DNA from: an uncultured Bacteroidales bacterium | Lineage (GTDB): Bacteria; Bacteroidota; Bacteroidia; Bacteroidales; UBA932 | Direction: 5' to 3' | Length of the DNA: 32,471 bases | Assembly: GCA_947367315.1 (NCBI GenBank) | Contig: CANBDX010000029.1 | Coordinates: 1-32,471 of the forward strand | Shown here: positions 7,985 through 16,497 of the stretch, piece after piece | Layout: every line of letters starts with the position of its first letter | Numbering within the stretch: position 1 is the first letter of the stretch | Notes under the pieces: generated by a model | What the model was told of the DNA's origin: nothing | Database searches by the model: none | The model's input: the letters and a program-made list of their open reading frames with translations, nothing else | Translations under genes and position numbers: made by a program

Positions 7985-9373
7985 TTATTCGGTCTTACGG
8001 AATTTCTCAGTCCATCCCTCGCGATCGAATACGCAATCCTTGAACAGAGGGTCGATAATGATATAAGTCGTCTTGATCTTCTCTTCCACAAACCTGTCTA
8101 TGGCATCCATGGAAAGCTTCTGCTTTGCCTCATTCATCAGAAGAGTATAATCATGCTTGAAATCCGCAGTGTGAGCCGGCAGGATCTTATCAACCTTCAC
8201 GATCTTATAGACAGTGTTTCCGTTGCGTCCTTCGTTGTCGAGAGACTCGATAGGCTCCGAAATCTCGCCTTCCTTGAGATCCTTGATGGCAGCGTAGTCC
8301 TGAGGCTTGAGCTGGTCGATCTCGAAGTATGACGATCCCGACATAGGGTCCGCCATCTGACCGCCGTTGGTCCTTGTGGCAGGGTCCTCGGAATAGAACT
8401 TCGCAGCAAGCTCGAATGTAACAGCCTCATTTGCAAGCTCGTTGCGAAGACTGTCAAGCACATGGAAACCCTTTTCCCTGTCCTCTGAAGTGTATTCTGG
8501 CTTTAGAAGGATATGACGGGCATTGAACATGTCACCCTTCTTTTCAAGAACTTCTATAAGGTGGAATCCATCCGGAGTCTCTACTATCTGAGACACCACT
8601 CCCGGCTTCAGCGCCATGGCTGCGTCCGAGAATGCAGGCCAGAAAATAGATTTTGATGCAAGTCCGAGTTCTCCTCCCTTTCTTGCACTTCCCGGGTCCT
8701 GAGAATAGATTCGCGCCAGAGTAGAGAACTTCTCGCCGTTGATGATACGTTCGCGTATAGCCAGAAGGCGCTCCTTGACGGCAATATTCGCAGCATCGCG
8801 GTCCGGATAAATGCATATCTGGCTGAGCTGATACATTACAGGGACGACAGGCAGGTCCTCCTTATCAGTCTCATCCACATATTTCTGCACATCATACGGA
8901 GTCAGTTCAGGAACGGAACCGGCTATCTTCTGCTGCATCTGCTGGGTGAGGGTCTGTTCCTCAAGACTCTTGCGCCATTCCTGACGAAGCTTGTAAAGCG
9001 GCTTACCGAACTGCTTCTCCACTCCTTCATCTCCGCCATAGAAACTTCTGATGTTGTCCACACGTTCCCTGAGATTGGTCTCCACCATGTCGTTATTGAC
9101 TTTCAGGGAGTCCACTCTCGACTGCATGAGGAAGAGCTTTGAAGTCATCATCTGCTCAAGAATCTCACACCTTCCTGTCTTGTCGGAAATCATCCCGTAG
9201 GCCTTCATCATGTTCACCTCTTCCTCAAGCTGGGAAATAAGGATCACCTCGTTTCCTATGACAGCCACGGTCTTGTCCACTATTCCATTCTGATACTTCT
9301 GCGCAGAAGCGGTAAATGAAACGGCCAGAAAAGCCACAACGGCTACTAATCTACTAGCGCGGATATTATTCAT
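7985..9373 (-). CDS. surA: SurA-type periplasmic peptidyl-prolyl isomerase
   Basis: A 462-residue periplasmic chaperone and peptidyl-prolyl cis/trans isomerase that would assist folding of outer-membrane beta-barrels. It has a signal peptide ending near residue 25 (TASAQ), a SurA N-terminal chaperone region (about 30-165, with VAVIGNEVILISQLEEEV), and two parvulin domains: about 178-277 (FSTLARIYSQDPGSARKGGE, then TPDGFHLIEV) and about 282-395 (ARHILLKPEY, FELAAKFYSEDPATRTNGGQ). A C-terminal helix region follows. The two-parvulin design and length match E. coli SurA (428). It sits 6 bases after an upstream SurA-like lipoprotein and 6 bases before the OstA-like gene, grouping two steps of outer-membrane assembly. 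The symbol is by homology of architecture. Confidence 0.92.
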   Translation of the reverse strand: MNNIRASRLVAVVAFLAVSFTASAQKYQNGIVDKTVAVIGNEVILISQLEEEVNMMKAYGMISDKTGRCEILEQMMTSKLFLMQSRVDSLKVNNDMVETNLRERVDNIRSFYGGDEGVEKQFGKPLYKLRQEWRKSLEEQTLTQQMQQKIAGSVPELTPYDVQKYVDETDKEDLPVVPVMYQLSQICIYPDRDAANIAVKERLLAIRERIINGEKFSTLARIYSQDPGSARKGGELGLASKSIFWPAFSDAAMALKPGVVSQIVETPDGFHLIEVLEKKGDMFNARHILLKPEYTSEDREKGFHVLDSLRNELANEAVTFELAAKFYSEDPATRTNGGQMADPMSGSSYFEIDQLKPQDYAAIKDLKEGEISEPIESLDNEGRNGNTVYKIVKVDKILPAHTADFKHDYTLLMNEAKQKLSMDAIDRFVEEKIKTTYIIIDPLFKDCVFDREGWTEKFRKTE

Positions 9374-9379
9374 ATTTTA

Positions 9380-10243
9380 TCAATAAATTACAAATTTTCC
9401 GTTTTCGCGCGCGTCCTTGAGCAAATCCTGTTCCAGAGAATTCACCAGCGCCTGCTTGCGCGCACTTATTATCATATCTCTTATCATGGGAGCACAATAT
9501 TCGATCGGAGCGACCTCGTTTTCGGCGTTCATCTCCCGTATATATGCAAGCCTGACGATGCCCGCGGTGTCCTTATGCTCAACCCACCCCTTCCTGTCTA
9601 TCATGGTCATGAGGGTCACATAATCCAGTGAAAACTCCCTTGCCAGCACCACGATATCCTGCCACTGGTCCTCCCAGGTGGTAAACTTTATAGCAGAGGA
9701 AAACGCAAGGCTGTCCGCCTCTACGATATCTTCCGTTACCTCCGAAGTCATCCTCTTCCTTATCGGCTCAAGCGTCGGGGAGTCGGAAGCGATGCAAAGG
9801 TATCTCGCCTTCACAAGGGGACGCTTCATCCTGAACTTGTCCTGATGAGCCGAATAATACTCATCCAGAAGATCATGACTTACAGCCGTATCAAGTCTCT
9901 CATTGACAAACAGCTGCTCGTAACGATACTTCAGAAGGGACTTCCTGTAGTCCTCCAGTTCTTTGGAAACATCCTTTTCGGCCTTCGACAACTGCTCCTC
10001 GGCAATTGTCAGATAGACCAGGTCGGACGCCCATGAATTTATATACTGGATCGACAGACGGACACTGTCCTCACGCGAGATTCCCTTCGGAATCACTTTG
10101 TCGAGGTCGCTTCGATAGAGCTTCGTCTTGCCCACTTCGGCCACGACTTCCCCGCCCGTAAAAAAGGATGAAATCGTCCTGCACGACACACATGCCGTCA
10201 GGACGATCATCATGATCAGAGCGATATGTCCCGCCTGCCTCAT
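9380..10243 (-). CDS. SurA N-domain-like lipoprotein with degenerate PPIase region
   Basis: A 287-residue predicted lipoprotein. The signal sequence ends in LTAC (Cys18), with another Cys at 21. Residues about 33-110 resemble the SurA N-terminal region (VVAEVGKTKLYRSDLDKVIP, then a long amphipathic helix). The segment DEYYSAHQDKFRMKRPLVKARYLCI looks like the entry to a parvulin domain, but the normal conserved core (FSxLAxxxSxDP, GGxLG, GxHLI) is not recognisable. The protein is thus probably a chaperone-like relative of SurA with no isomerase activity. It lies between guaB (8 bases before) and the true two-parvulin SurA homologue (6 bases after), and the pair may act in sequence or as partners on outer-membrane clients. 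Automatic annotation may call it a peptidyl-prolyl isomerase; I see little support for catalysis. Confidence 0.75.
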   Translation of the reverse strand: MRQAGHIALIMMIVLTACVSCRTISSFFTGGEVVAEVGKTKLYRSDLDKVIPKGISREDSVRLSIQYINSWASDLVYLTIAEEQLSKAEKDVSKELEDYRKSLLKYRYEQLFVNERLDTAVSHDLLDEYYSAHQDKFRMKRPLVKARYLCIASDSPTLEPIRKRMTSEVTEDIVEADSLAFSSAIKFTTWEDQWQDIVVLAREFSLDYVTLMTMIDRKGWVEHKDTAGIVRLAYIREMNAENEVAPIEYCAPMIRDMIISARKQALVNSLEQDLLKDARENGKFVIY

Positions 10244-10251
10244 CAGACAGA

Positions 10252-11751
<1,500 letters not shown>

Positions 11752-11767
11752 CTAAACTAAAATTTGG

Positions 11768-11775
11768 CAAATATA
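11768..11775 (-). promoter_or_regulatory. Probable -7 element of the guaB operon
   Basis: On the minus strand TATATTTG fits TAnnTTTG exactly and lies 46 bases before the guaB ATG. No good TTG partner is seen at the normal distance. Confidence 0.45.
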
Positions 11776-11797
11776 GCTATTTTTCATGAAACTTTGT

Positions 11798-11805
11798 TAT
11801 CTTCG
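11798..11805 (+). promoter_or_regulatory. Possible -7 element of the ROK kinase gene
   Basis: TATCTTCG differs from TAnnTTTG at one base and lies 24 bases before the ATG at 11830. The same TATCTTCG word occurs in front of the large TonB receptor (28119-28126), which slightly supports it. Confidence 0.35.
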
Positions 11806-11829
11806 TGACACTAACGACATACTACACGC

Positions 11830-12933
11830 ATGATAAATTACAGAAATGACTCCCGTATCATCCTGACACTTGACACAGGCGGTACAAATATGGTTTTCGG
11901 AGCCATGCAGAGAGGCGAATTCATCGTGGATCCGCTCGTTCTTGACGCACATGCAGACGACCTCGAAAAATGTCTGGCCACCATGGTGGAAGGATTCAAT
12001 GCCATCATAGACATGCTTGAGGAACGGCCAGCTGCCATAAGCTTCGCTTTTCCTGGCCCGGCAGACTACCCAAACGGCATCATTGCAGGACCACTGCTGA
12101 ACTTCCCGTCGTTCAGCAGTCCCGTGGCGCTCGGACCATATCTGAAGAAGAAGTTCAGCATGCCGGTATATATCAACAATGACGGAGACCTTTTCGCCTA
12201 CGGAGAAGCCCTCGGCGGCATCACACCGGAAATAAACGAGATGCTGGATGAGGCCGGATACAGGAAACGTTACAGGAACCTTCTCGGATTCACACTTGGA
12301 ACAGGATTCGGAATCGGAGTGATAGTGAACGGACAGATGAACCGGGGTGACAACTCATGCATAGAGATGTTCGCCATGCCTTACAGAAACCATCCGGACG
12401 TATTCGCCGAAGAGGGGGTCTCGATCAGAGCTGTAAAAAGAATATATGGTGAACTTTCCGGCAATCCGGGCCACGGGCTGGAGCCAAAGGATATATTCGA
12501 AGTGGCTGAAGGCATGCGCAAAGGGGATGCTGCAGCGGCACAGGGAGCATTCGAACAGCTCGGAGAAGTCCTCGGAGACACCATCGCCACCACAGTTTCC
12601 ATAATTGACGGACTCGTGGTCATCGGAGGCGGTCTGGCCGGGGCCTACAAATACATCAAGCCGGCAATGCTGCGCACCCTCAGGGCCAAGATGCATCGCC
12701 TTTCAGGAGAGCCAATCGACAAACTTGCCAGCAAAGTATATGACCTGGACAATCCGGAAGAACTCAGGCAGTTCATAAAGGGGGGCCAGGAAAGCATAAA
12801 GATTCACAACAGCGAGCTCGAGGTCACCTATGACCCACAGAAACGGATTGGAGTCGCGCTTTCGAAACTGGGCGCCAACAAAGCCGTATCACTCGGTGCC
12901 TACGCCTTCGCCATCGCCCAGCTCAGCAGATAG
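11830..12933 (+). CDS. ROK family sugar kinase
   Basis: A 367-residue cytoplasmic protein of the ROK family, which contains ATP-dependent glucokinases, N-acetylhexosamine kinases and sugar-responsive repressors. The phosphate-binding motif LDTGGTN (14-20) and the catalytic Asp region INNDGDLFAYGEA (Asn117, Asp118) are present, followed by the second phosphate motif LGFTLGTGFGIGV and the adenosine-side VVIGGGLAG. There is no helix-turn-helix domain, so it is an enzyme and not a NagC/Mlc-type repressor. The ROK zinc motif (CxCGxxGCxE) is absent; the equivalent stretch reads YRNHPDVFAEEG. Bacteroides RokA-type hexokinases are the closest functional comparison I know, but sugar specificity cannot be told here. 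The gene is divergent from guaB across 108 bases. The stretch at about 310-340 (EELRQFIKGGQESIKIHNSE) looks like an insertion relative to short ROK kinases. Confidence 0.88.
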   Translation: MINYRNDSRIILTLDTGGTNMVFGAMQRGEFIVDPLVLDAHADDLEKCLATMVEGFNAIIDMLEERPAAISFAFPGPADYPNGIIAGPLLNFPSFSSPVALGPYLKKKFSMPVYINNDGDLFAYGEALGGITPEINEMLDEAGYRKRYRNLLGFTLGTGFGIGVIVNGQMNRGDNSCIEMFAMPYRNHPDVFAEEGVSIRAVKRIYGELSGNPGHGLEPKDIFEVAEGMRKGDAAAAQGAFEQLGEVLGDTIATTVSIIDGLVVIGGGLAGAYKYIKPAMLRTLRAKMHRLSGEPIDKLASKVYDLDNPEELRQFIKGGQESIKIHNSELEVTYDPQKRIGVALSKLGANKAVSLGAYAFAIAQLSR

Positions 12934-13020
12934 CGGTCAAGCTGACGGAATCCGAGAAATGAAGACGACACCTTGAGCGACTTTGGGCCTAAAGTCGGAT
13001 AAACGATGTTCAGGATGAAG

Positions 13021-13131
13021 CGTCAGTCAGGTTTTAGGGCGATTTTGTGACTGACGGTACCCCAAATGTATATAAATCAACGGTTTTAGCAACCGTCAGT
13101 CACAAAAACAGGCAAAAAACTGACTGACGGT
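13021..13131. repeat. Palindromic repeat pair, family A, copy 2
   Basis: It consists of two hairpins, CGTCAGTC (13021-13028) with GACTGACG (13049-13056), and ACCGTCAGTC (13092-13101) with GACTGACGGT (13122-13131). The second unit is nearly identical in sequence and orientation to 440-479. The first unit is in the opposite orientation to its counterpart at 369-406. Both copies have total length 111 bases. Confidence 0.8.
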
Positions 13132-13209
13132 ATCGAAGGGTTCATTACAAACTATGATCCATATTGGAGTCCTCCTCAATCCCTACCATCAGCCCGGTGC
13201 AATCCTTAT

Positions 13210-13241
13210 AAACACAAAAGAAGCTGACCTTTTGGGTCAGC
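13210..13241 (-). terminator. Intrinsic terminator of the nuclease/TonB operon
   Basis: On the minus strand GGCTGACC-type stem GCTGACC (13241-13235) pairs with GGTCAGC (13229-13223) around a loop CAAAA, followed by TTCTTTTGTGTTT (13222-13210). It lies just after the stop codon of the M3 peptidase gene. Confidence 0.75.
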
Positions 13242-13253
13242 CCCTTCTCTTCA

Positions 13254-15263
13254 TTAAAGGCCACGAGCTCTTGTGAGAGCGTCGGGGTCAGGGTCGGCGC
13301 CACGGAACTTTCTGTAGAGCACCATCGGCTCCTCGCTGCCACCCTTCTCAAGGACATTGCGACGGAAAGACATCGCAGTCGCATGATCGAATATTCCCTT
13401 CTGTTTAAAGAGCTCGAAAGCATCCTTGTCAAGAACCTCAGCCCAGAGGTAGCTATAGTAGCCGGCACTGTATCCGCCGCTGAAGATATGGGCGAAATAA
13501 GTGCTGCGGTAGCGTGGGATGATTTCTTCGATAAGTCCCATATCCTTGCATGCCTGAGCCTCGAAGGCCTCTACGAAAGACGCGTCAGCAGGAACGGCAT
13601 CAAGCATATGCCACTTGAGGTCCAGAATAGATGCTGCAACAAGCTCTGTGGTCATGAATCCCTGGTTGAATGTCTCAACAGCCTCAATCTTGGCTATCAG
13701 CTCATCAGGAATCACCTCATCAGTCTCATAATGGCGCGCATATCCTGCCAGAACATCCTTCTGGAATGCCCAGTTCTCCATGATCTGAGAAGGAAGTTCC
13801 ACGAAGTCGCGTGCAACAGAAGTGCCGGCAATGCTCTTGTAGGTACACTTGCTGAGAAGTCCATGAAGAGCGTGTCCGAACTCATGGAACATGGTCTCCA
13901 CCTCATCGAGGGTCATGAGTGAAGGCTTGCCATCCACAGGCTTTGAGAAGTTGCCGACATTCACGATGACAGGACGGATGTCCACTCCGTCAATCACCTC
14001 CTGGTTCACGAAATTGCTCATCCATGCACCGCCTCTCTTTGTAGAACGTGGGAAATAGTCTGTTATCAGGACTCCTATAAGGGATCCGTCAGCATCCGTA
14101 ACCTTGAAAGCCTCACACTCCGCATGATATGCAGGAACATCCTCAAGCTTCTCGAAGTTGAGACCGAAGAGTCTGTTTGCTGTGCAGAACACACCCTCAC
14201 GCACGTTTTCCATCTTGAAATAAGGCTTGAGCTGCTCCTCATCGAGGGCATACTTTTCCTTGCGCACCCTCTCTGCATAATAAGCCCAGTCCCAAGGCTC
14301 GATCTCGGTGCCCTTAGGAAGAAGACCTGCCTTGATGTCCTTATCCATGATCTTCTGCATATCCTTGATCTCGGCCTTCGCCTTGCGTACCGCAGGCTTC
14401 ATAAGACCTTTAAGGAACTTGTCCACGGCCTTGGCGTTACCGGCCATCTTGTCCGAAAGGAAGAAATCCGCAGGATGCTCATATCCGAGAAGTTTCGCCT
14501 TCTCTATGCGAAGGGACATCATCTTCATTATGAGGTCCTTGGTATCGTTCTCATTGCCGTTGTTGCCGCGTGACGAATACGCCTTGAACATCTTCTCGCG
14601 AAGGGCGCGGTCCTCTGTGGAAGCCATGGCTCCGCCATACTCCGAGATTGCCACACCGAACTCCTCTGCGAACGCATTGTTCTCAGCGAGAAGCCTGTTG
14701 CCGAATGTATTCGAGAGAGAAGAAAGCTCCATGTTGATTTCACGCATGCGGGCCTGCTCTACCTCGCCGAGGGCGATACCGTTCTTTACGAACGCATTGT
14801 GGAGTTTCTTGAGAGTCATCTTCTGTTCGGTGGTCAGACCGAGGTTATCGATATCCTTGTAGAGAGCATCCACCTTGGCGAAGAACGCAGGATTCATGAA
14901 GATATTGTCGCTATGCTCCGAAAGCATAGGAAGCACCTGCTCCACGATCTTCTGGAGAGACTCGGTAGCATCGGTCTCGGCAAGGTTAAAGAGGACACCG
15001 TTCACGCGGTCGAGGATTGCGCCTGAACGCTCATAAGCAGCCACCACATTCTCAAATGTTGGTGCCTCCTCATTTGCTATGATGGCCTCTATCTCAGCCT
15101 GCTGCTGCTCGATTCCGGCCTTTACGGCAGGAAGATAATGTGCTTCCTTCACCTTTCCGAAATCAGGAATTCCGTAAGGAGTCTCCCAATTGGAAAGGAA
15201 AGGATTAGTACTGCATGAAACCGCTGTCATGATTACCGTAAGCGCAAGAATTATTCTTTTCAT
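13254..15263 (-). CDS. dcp: M3 family peptidyl-dipeptidase (Dcp-like) lipoprotein
   Basis: A 669-residue zinc metallopeptidase of family M3, most like peptidyl-dipeptidase Dcp, which removes C-terminal dipeptides from oligopeptides. The active-site HEFGHALH begins at His460, with the third zinc ligand expected in VELPSQIMENWAF about 25 residues later; HIFSGGYSAGYYSYLWAEVLD near residue 600 is the conserved substrate-binding part. Length is close to E. coli Dcp (681). Unlike E. coli Dcp it starts with a lipoprotein-type signal (MKRIILALTVIMTAVSC), so it is probably anchored in the envelope. It begins 2 bases after the DUF5689 gene stop, so translation is likely coupled. It is the last gene of the operon and a clear terminator follows. 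Confidence 0.9.
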   Translation of the reverse strand: MKRIILALTVIMTAVSCSTNPFLSNWETPYGIPDFGKVKEAHYLPAVKAGIEQQQAEIEAIIANEEAPTFENVVAAYERSGAILDRVNGVLFNLAETDATESLQKIVEQVLPMLSEHSDNIFMNPAFFAKVDALYKDIDNLGLTTEQKMTLKKLHNAFVKNGIALGEVEQARMREINMELSSLSNTFGNRLLAENNAFAEEFGVAISEYGGAMASTEDRALREKMFKAYSSRGNNGNENDTKDLIMKMMSLRIEKAKLLGYEHPADFFLSDKMAGNAKAVDKFLKGLMKPAVRKAKAEIKDMQKIMDKDIKAGLLPKGTEIEPWDWAYYAERVRKEKYALDEEQLKPYFKMENVREGVFCTANRLFGLNFEKLEDVPAYHAECEAFKVTDADGSLIGVLITDYFPRSTKRGGAWMSNFVNQEVIDGVDIRPVIVNVGNFSKPVDGKPSLMTLDEVETMFHEFGHALHGLLSKCTYKSIAGTSVARDFVELPSQIMENWAFQKDVLAGYARHYETDEVIPDELIAKIEAVETFNQGFMTTELVAASILDLKWHMLDAVPADASFVEAFEAQACKDMGLIEEIIPRYRSTYFAHIFSGGYSAGYYSYLWAEVLDKDAFELFKQKGIFDHATAMSFRRNVLEKGGSEEPMVLYRKFRGADPDPDALTRARGL

Positions 15264-15265
15264 GA

Positions 15266-16360
15266 TTATTTGATCTCTTTATTGTTTTCATCATACCACG
15301 GCGAACCGTCTGCCTTCTTCACACCGCTGAGGTCGATGAGGGTGAACTGCCTGTCGTTCTCAAACTTTGTGAGTACACCGGTGAATGTAACAGTTGCCGA
15401 ACCATCAAGAACAGCCTCAGGAATATTCACATCGGCCCACTTTGCATAACCGCTTGAACGTACCTGAAGGTACTTCTGAACGCCAGAAAGGCCAGGCACC
15501 TCAAAGAACTGGTTCATGGTATATGGCTGAGGCTTGATAAGGCTCTTGCGCTCGCCTACTGTCTTGCCGTCGTTCATCACTGCAGCATCGAAGTCGCCGT
15601 TCTCAACATGCATCTTGAAGCAGCTCTCAGACATAGCCCAAGAAGTGATTCCCCAGTTATGACCGTCCTCCTCATCAAGGAAGAAACGGTTCCAGTTAGA
15701 CTTCTTGTCAGACTCTTTGACGATATTAGGATCAATGTATCCGATAAGGAACACAAGGTTAGAGTACTTGCAACCCTCAACTGTAACGAGCGTACCAAGA
15801 TACTTTTCGTCATAGAGCTGAGTGCCGGCAATGGTCACAGGCTTCACAAGCTCCTCCTCTGTTGCCATAGGGCCCTTGAACACATGCTGGTCAATGATAG
15901 CTGAGTGCTCGAAATACGCAGTCTCATACTCCCCTGTCTCGTCCTTGTAGCCGATCTGGAGCATGCCCTCGTAGCTGCCTACCGTGAGGTCTGTACAATC
16001 GACATAGATCCACTGACCTACCTTGTAGTCGTTATAGAGACCGCTCTTTCCGATCTTGATCTCAATACCGCCTGTAGCATCCTGGATATAGAAACTCTTG
16101 TAGATGTTACCAGACTGGTCAGATGTGATGATTTGTCCCTTGATCACGCAGTTTTTTGTGATGTCGTAAGGCTTGCTGTTATTGTCAATATACATCTGCT
16201 TCACCTCAGAAATCGGAGTGAACTTTCCGAAATCGTCATCAGTGTAGATCTGCTGCTGCTCAGGATCAGGATATCTGCCCTGATTGAACACCGGCTGAAA
16301 CTCCTCGCATCCTGCGAAGAGAGCCGCTGCCGCCAATATTATCGTATAAATTCTTTTCAT
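15266..16360 (-). CDS. DUF5689 domain lipoprotein
   Basis: A 364-residue predicted lipoprotein (MKRIYTIILAAAALFAGC, Cys18). I placed the start at 16360 because this gives a standard lipoprotein signal; a longer frame to 16423 would translate a dispersed palindromic repeat. Residues about 50-160 contain the DUF5689 / OB-fold-like pattern: ISEVKQMYIDNNSKPYDI, VIKGQIITSDQSGNIYKSFYIQDATGGIEIKI, VGQWIYVDCTDLTVGSYEGMLQIGY. A second beta-rich region runs to the C-terminus and ends with VTFTGVLTKFENDRQFTLIDLSGV. DUF5689 proteins of Bacteroidota commonly lie next to TonB receptors and nucleases. It follows the TonB-dependent receptor gene and could be its surface partner, a role like that of SusD, though it has no SusD fold. 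Function is inferred only from context. Confidence 0.85.
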   Translation of the reverse strand: MKRIYTIILAAAALFAGCEEFQPVFNQGRYPDPEQQQIYTDDDFGKFTPISEVKQMYIDNNSKPYDITKNCVIKGQIITSDQSGNIYKSFYIQDATGGIEIKIGKSGLYNDYKVGQWIYVDCTDLTVGSYEGMLQIGYKDETGEYETAYFEHSAIIDQHVFKGPMATEEELVKPVTIAGTQLYDEKYLGTLVTVEGCKYSNLVFLIGYIDPNIVKESDKKSNWNRFFLDEEDGHNWGITSWAMSESCFKMHVENGDFDAAVMNDGKTVGERKSLIKPQPYTMNQFFEVPGLSGVQKYLQVRSSGYAKWADVNIPEAVLDGSATVTFTGVLTKFENDRQFTLIDLSGVKKADGSPWYDENNKEIK

Positions 16361-16370
16361 AACTTGTCGT

Positions 16371-16497
16371 ATTCTAGATTTCTCGACTCGACCGTCGGCC
16401 TCGCTCGAAATGACAGTATGCATTGTTATTTCGACCGATTTTTAAATCTGTCATTTCGACCGATCGGAGGGAGTGGAGAAATCTTTCAATCTAGAAT
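16371..16497. repeat. CATTTCGA-type dispersed palindrome, copy 1
   Basis: The outermost arms ATTCTAGATT (16371-16380) and AATCTAGAAT (16488-16497) are perfect inverted repeats. Inside lie TTTCTCGACTCG..CTCGAAATGACAG and its imperfect complement CTGTCATTTCGACCG..GTGGAGAAATCT. The right end overlaps the stop codon (TAG, 16493-16491) of the TonB receptor gene. This is a widely dispersed element type in Bacteroidota genomes. Confidence 0.8.

Larger units (their letters stand above)
12934..13253. other. 320-base non-coding gap between convergent genes
   Basis: No gene is seen. From left to right it holds a small perfect hairpin just after the ROK gene (CGACTTT at 12978-12984 with AAAGTCG at 12991-12997, no U-tract), the second copy of palindromic repeat family A (13021-13131), and the terminator of the leftward operon (13210-13241). 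Confidence 0.65.
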
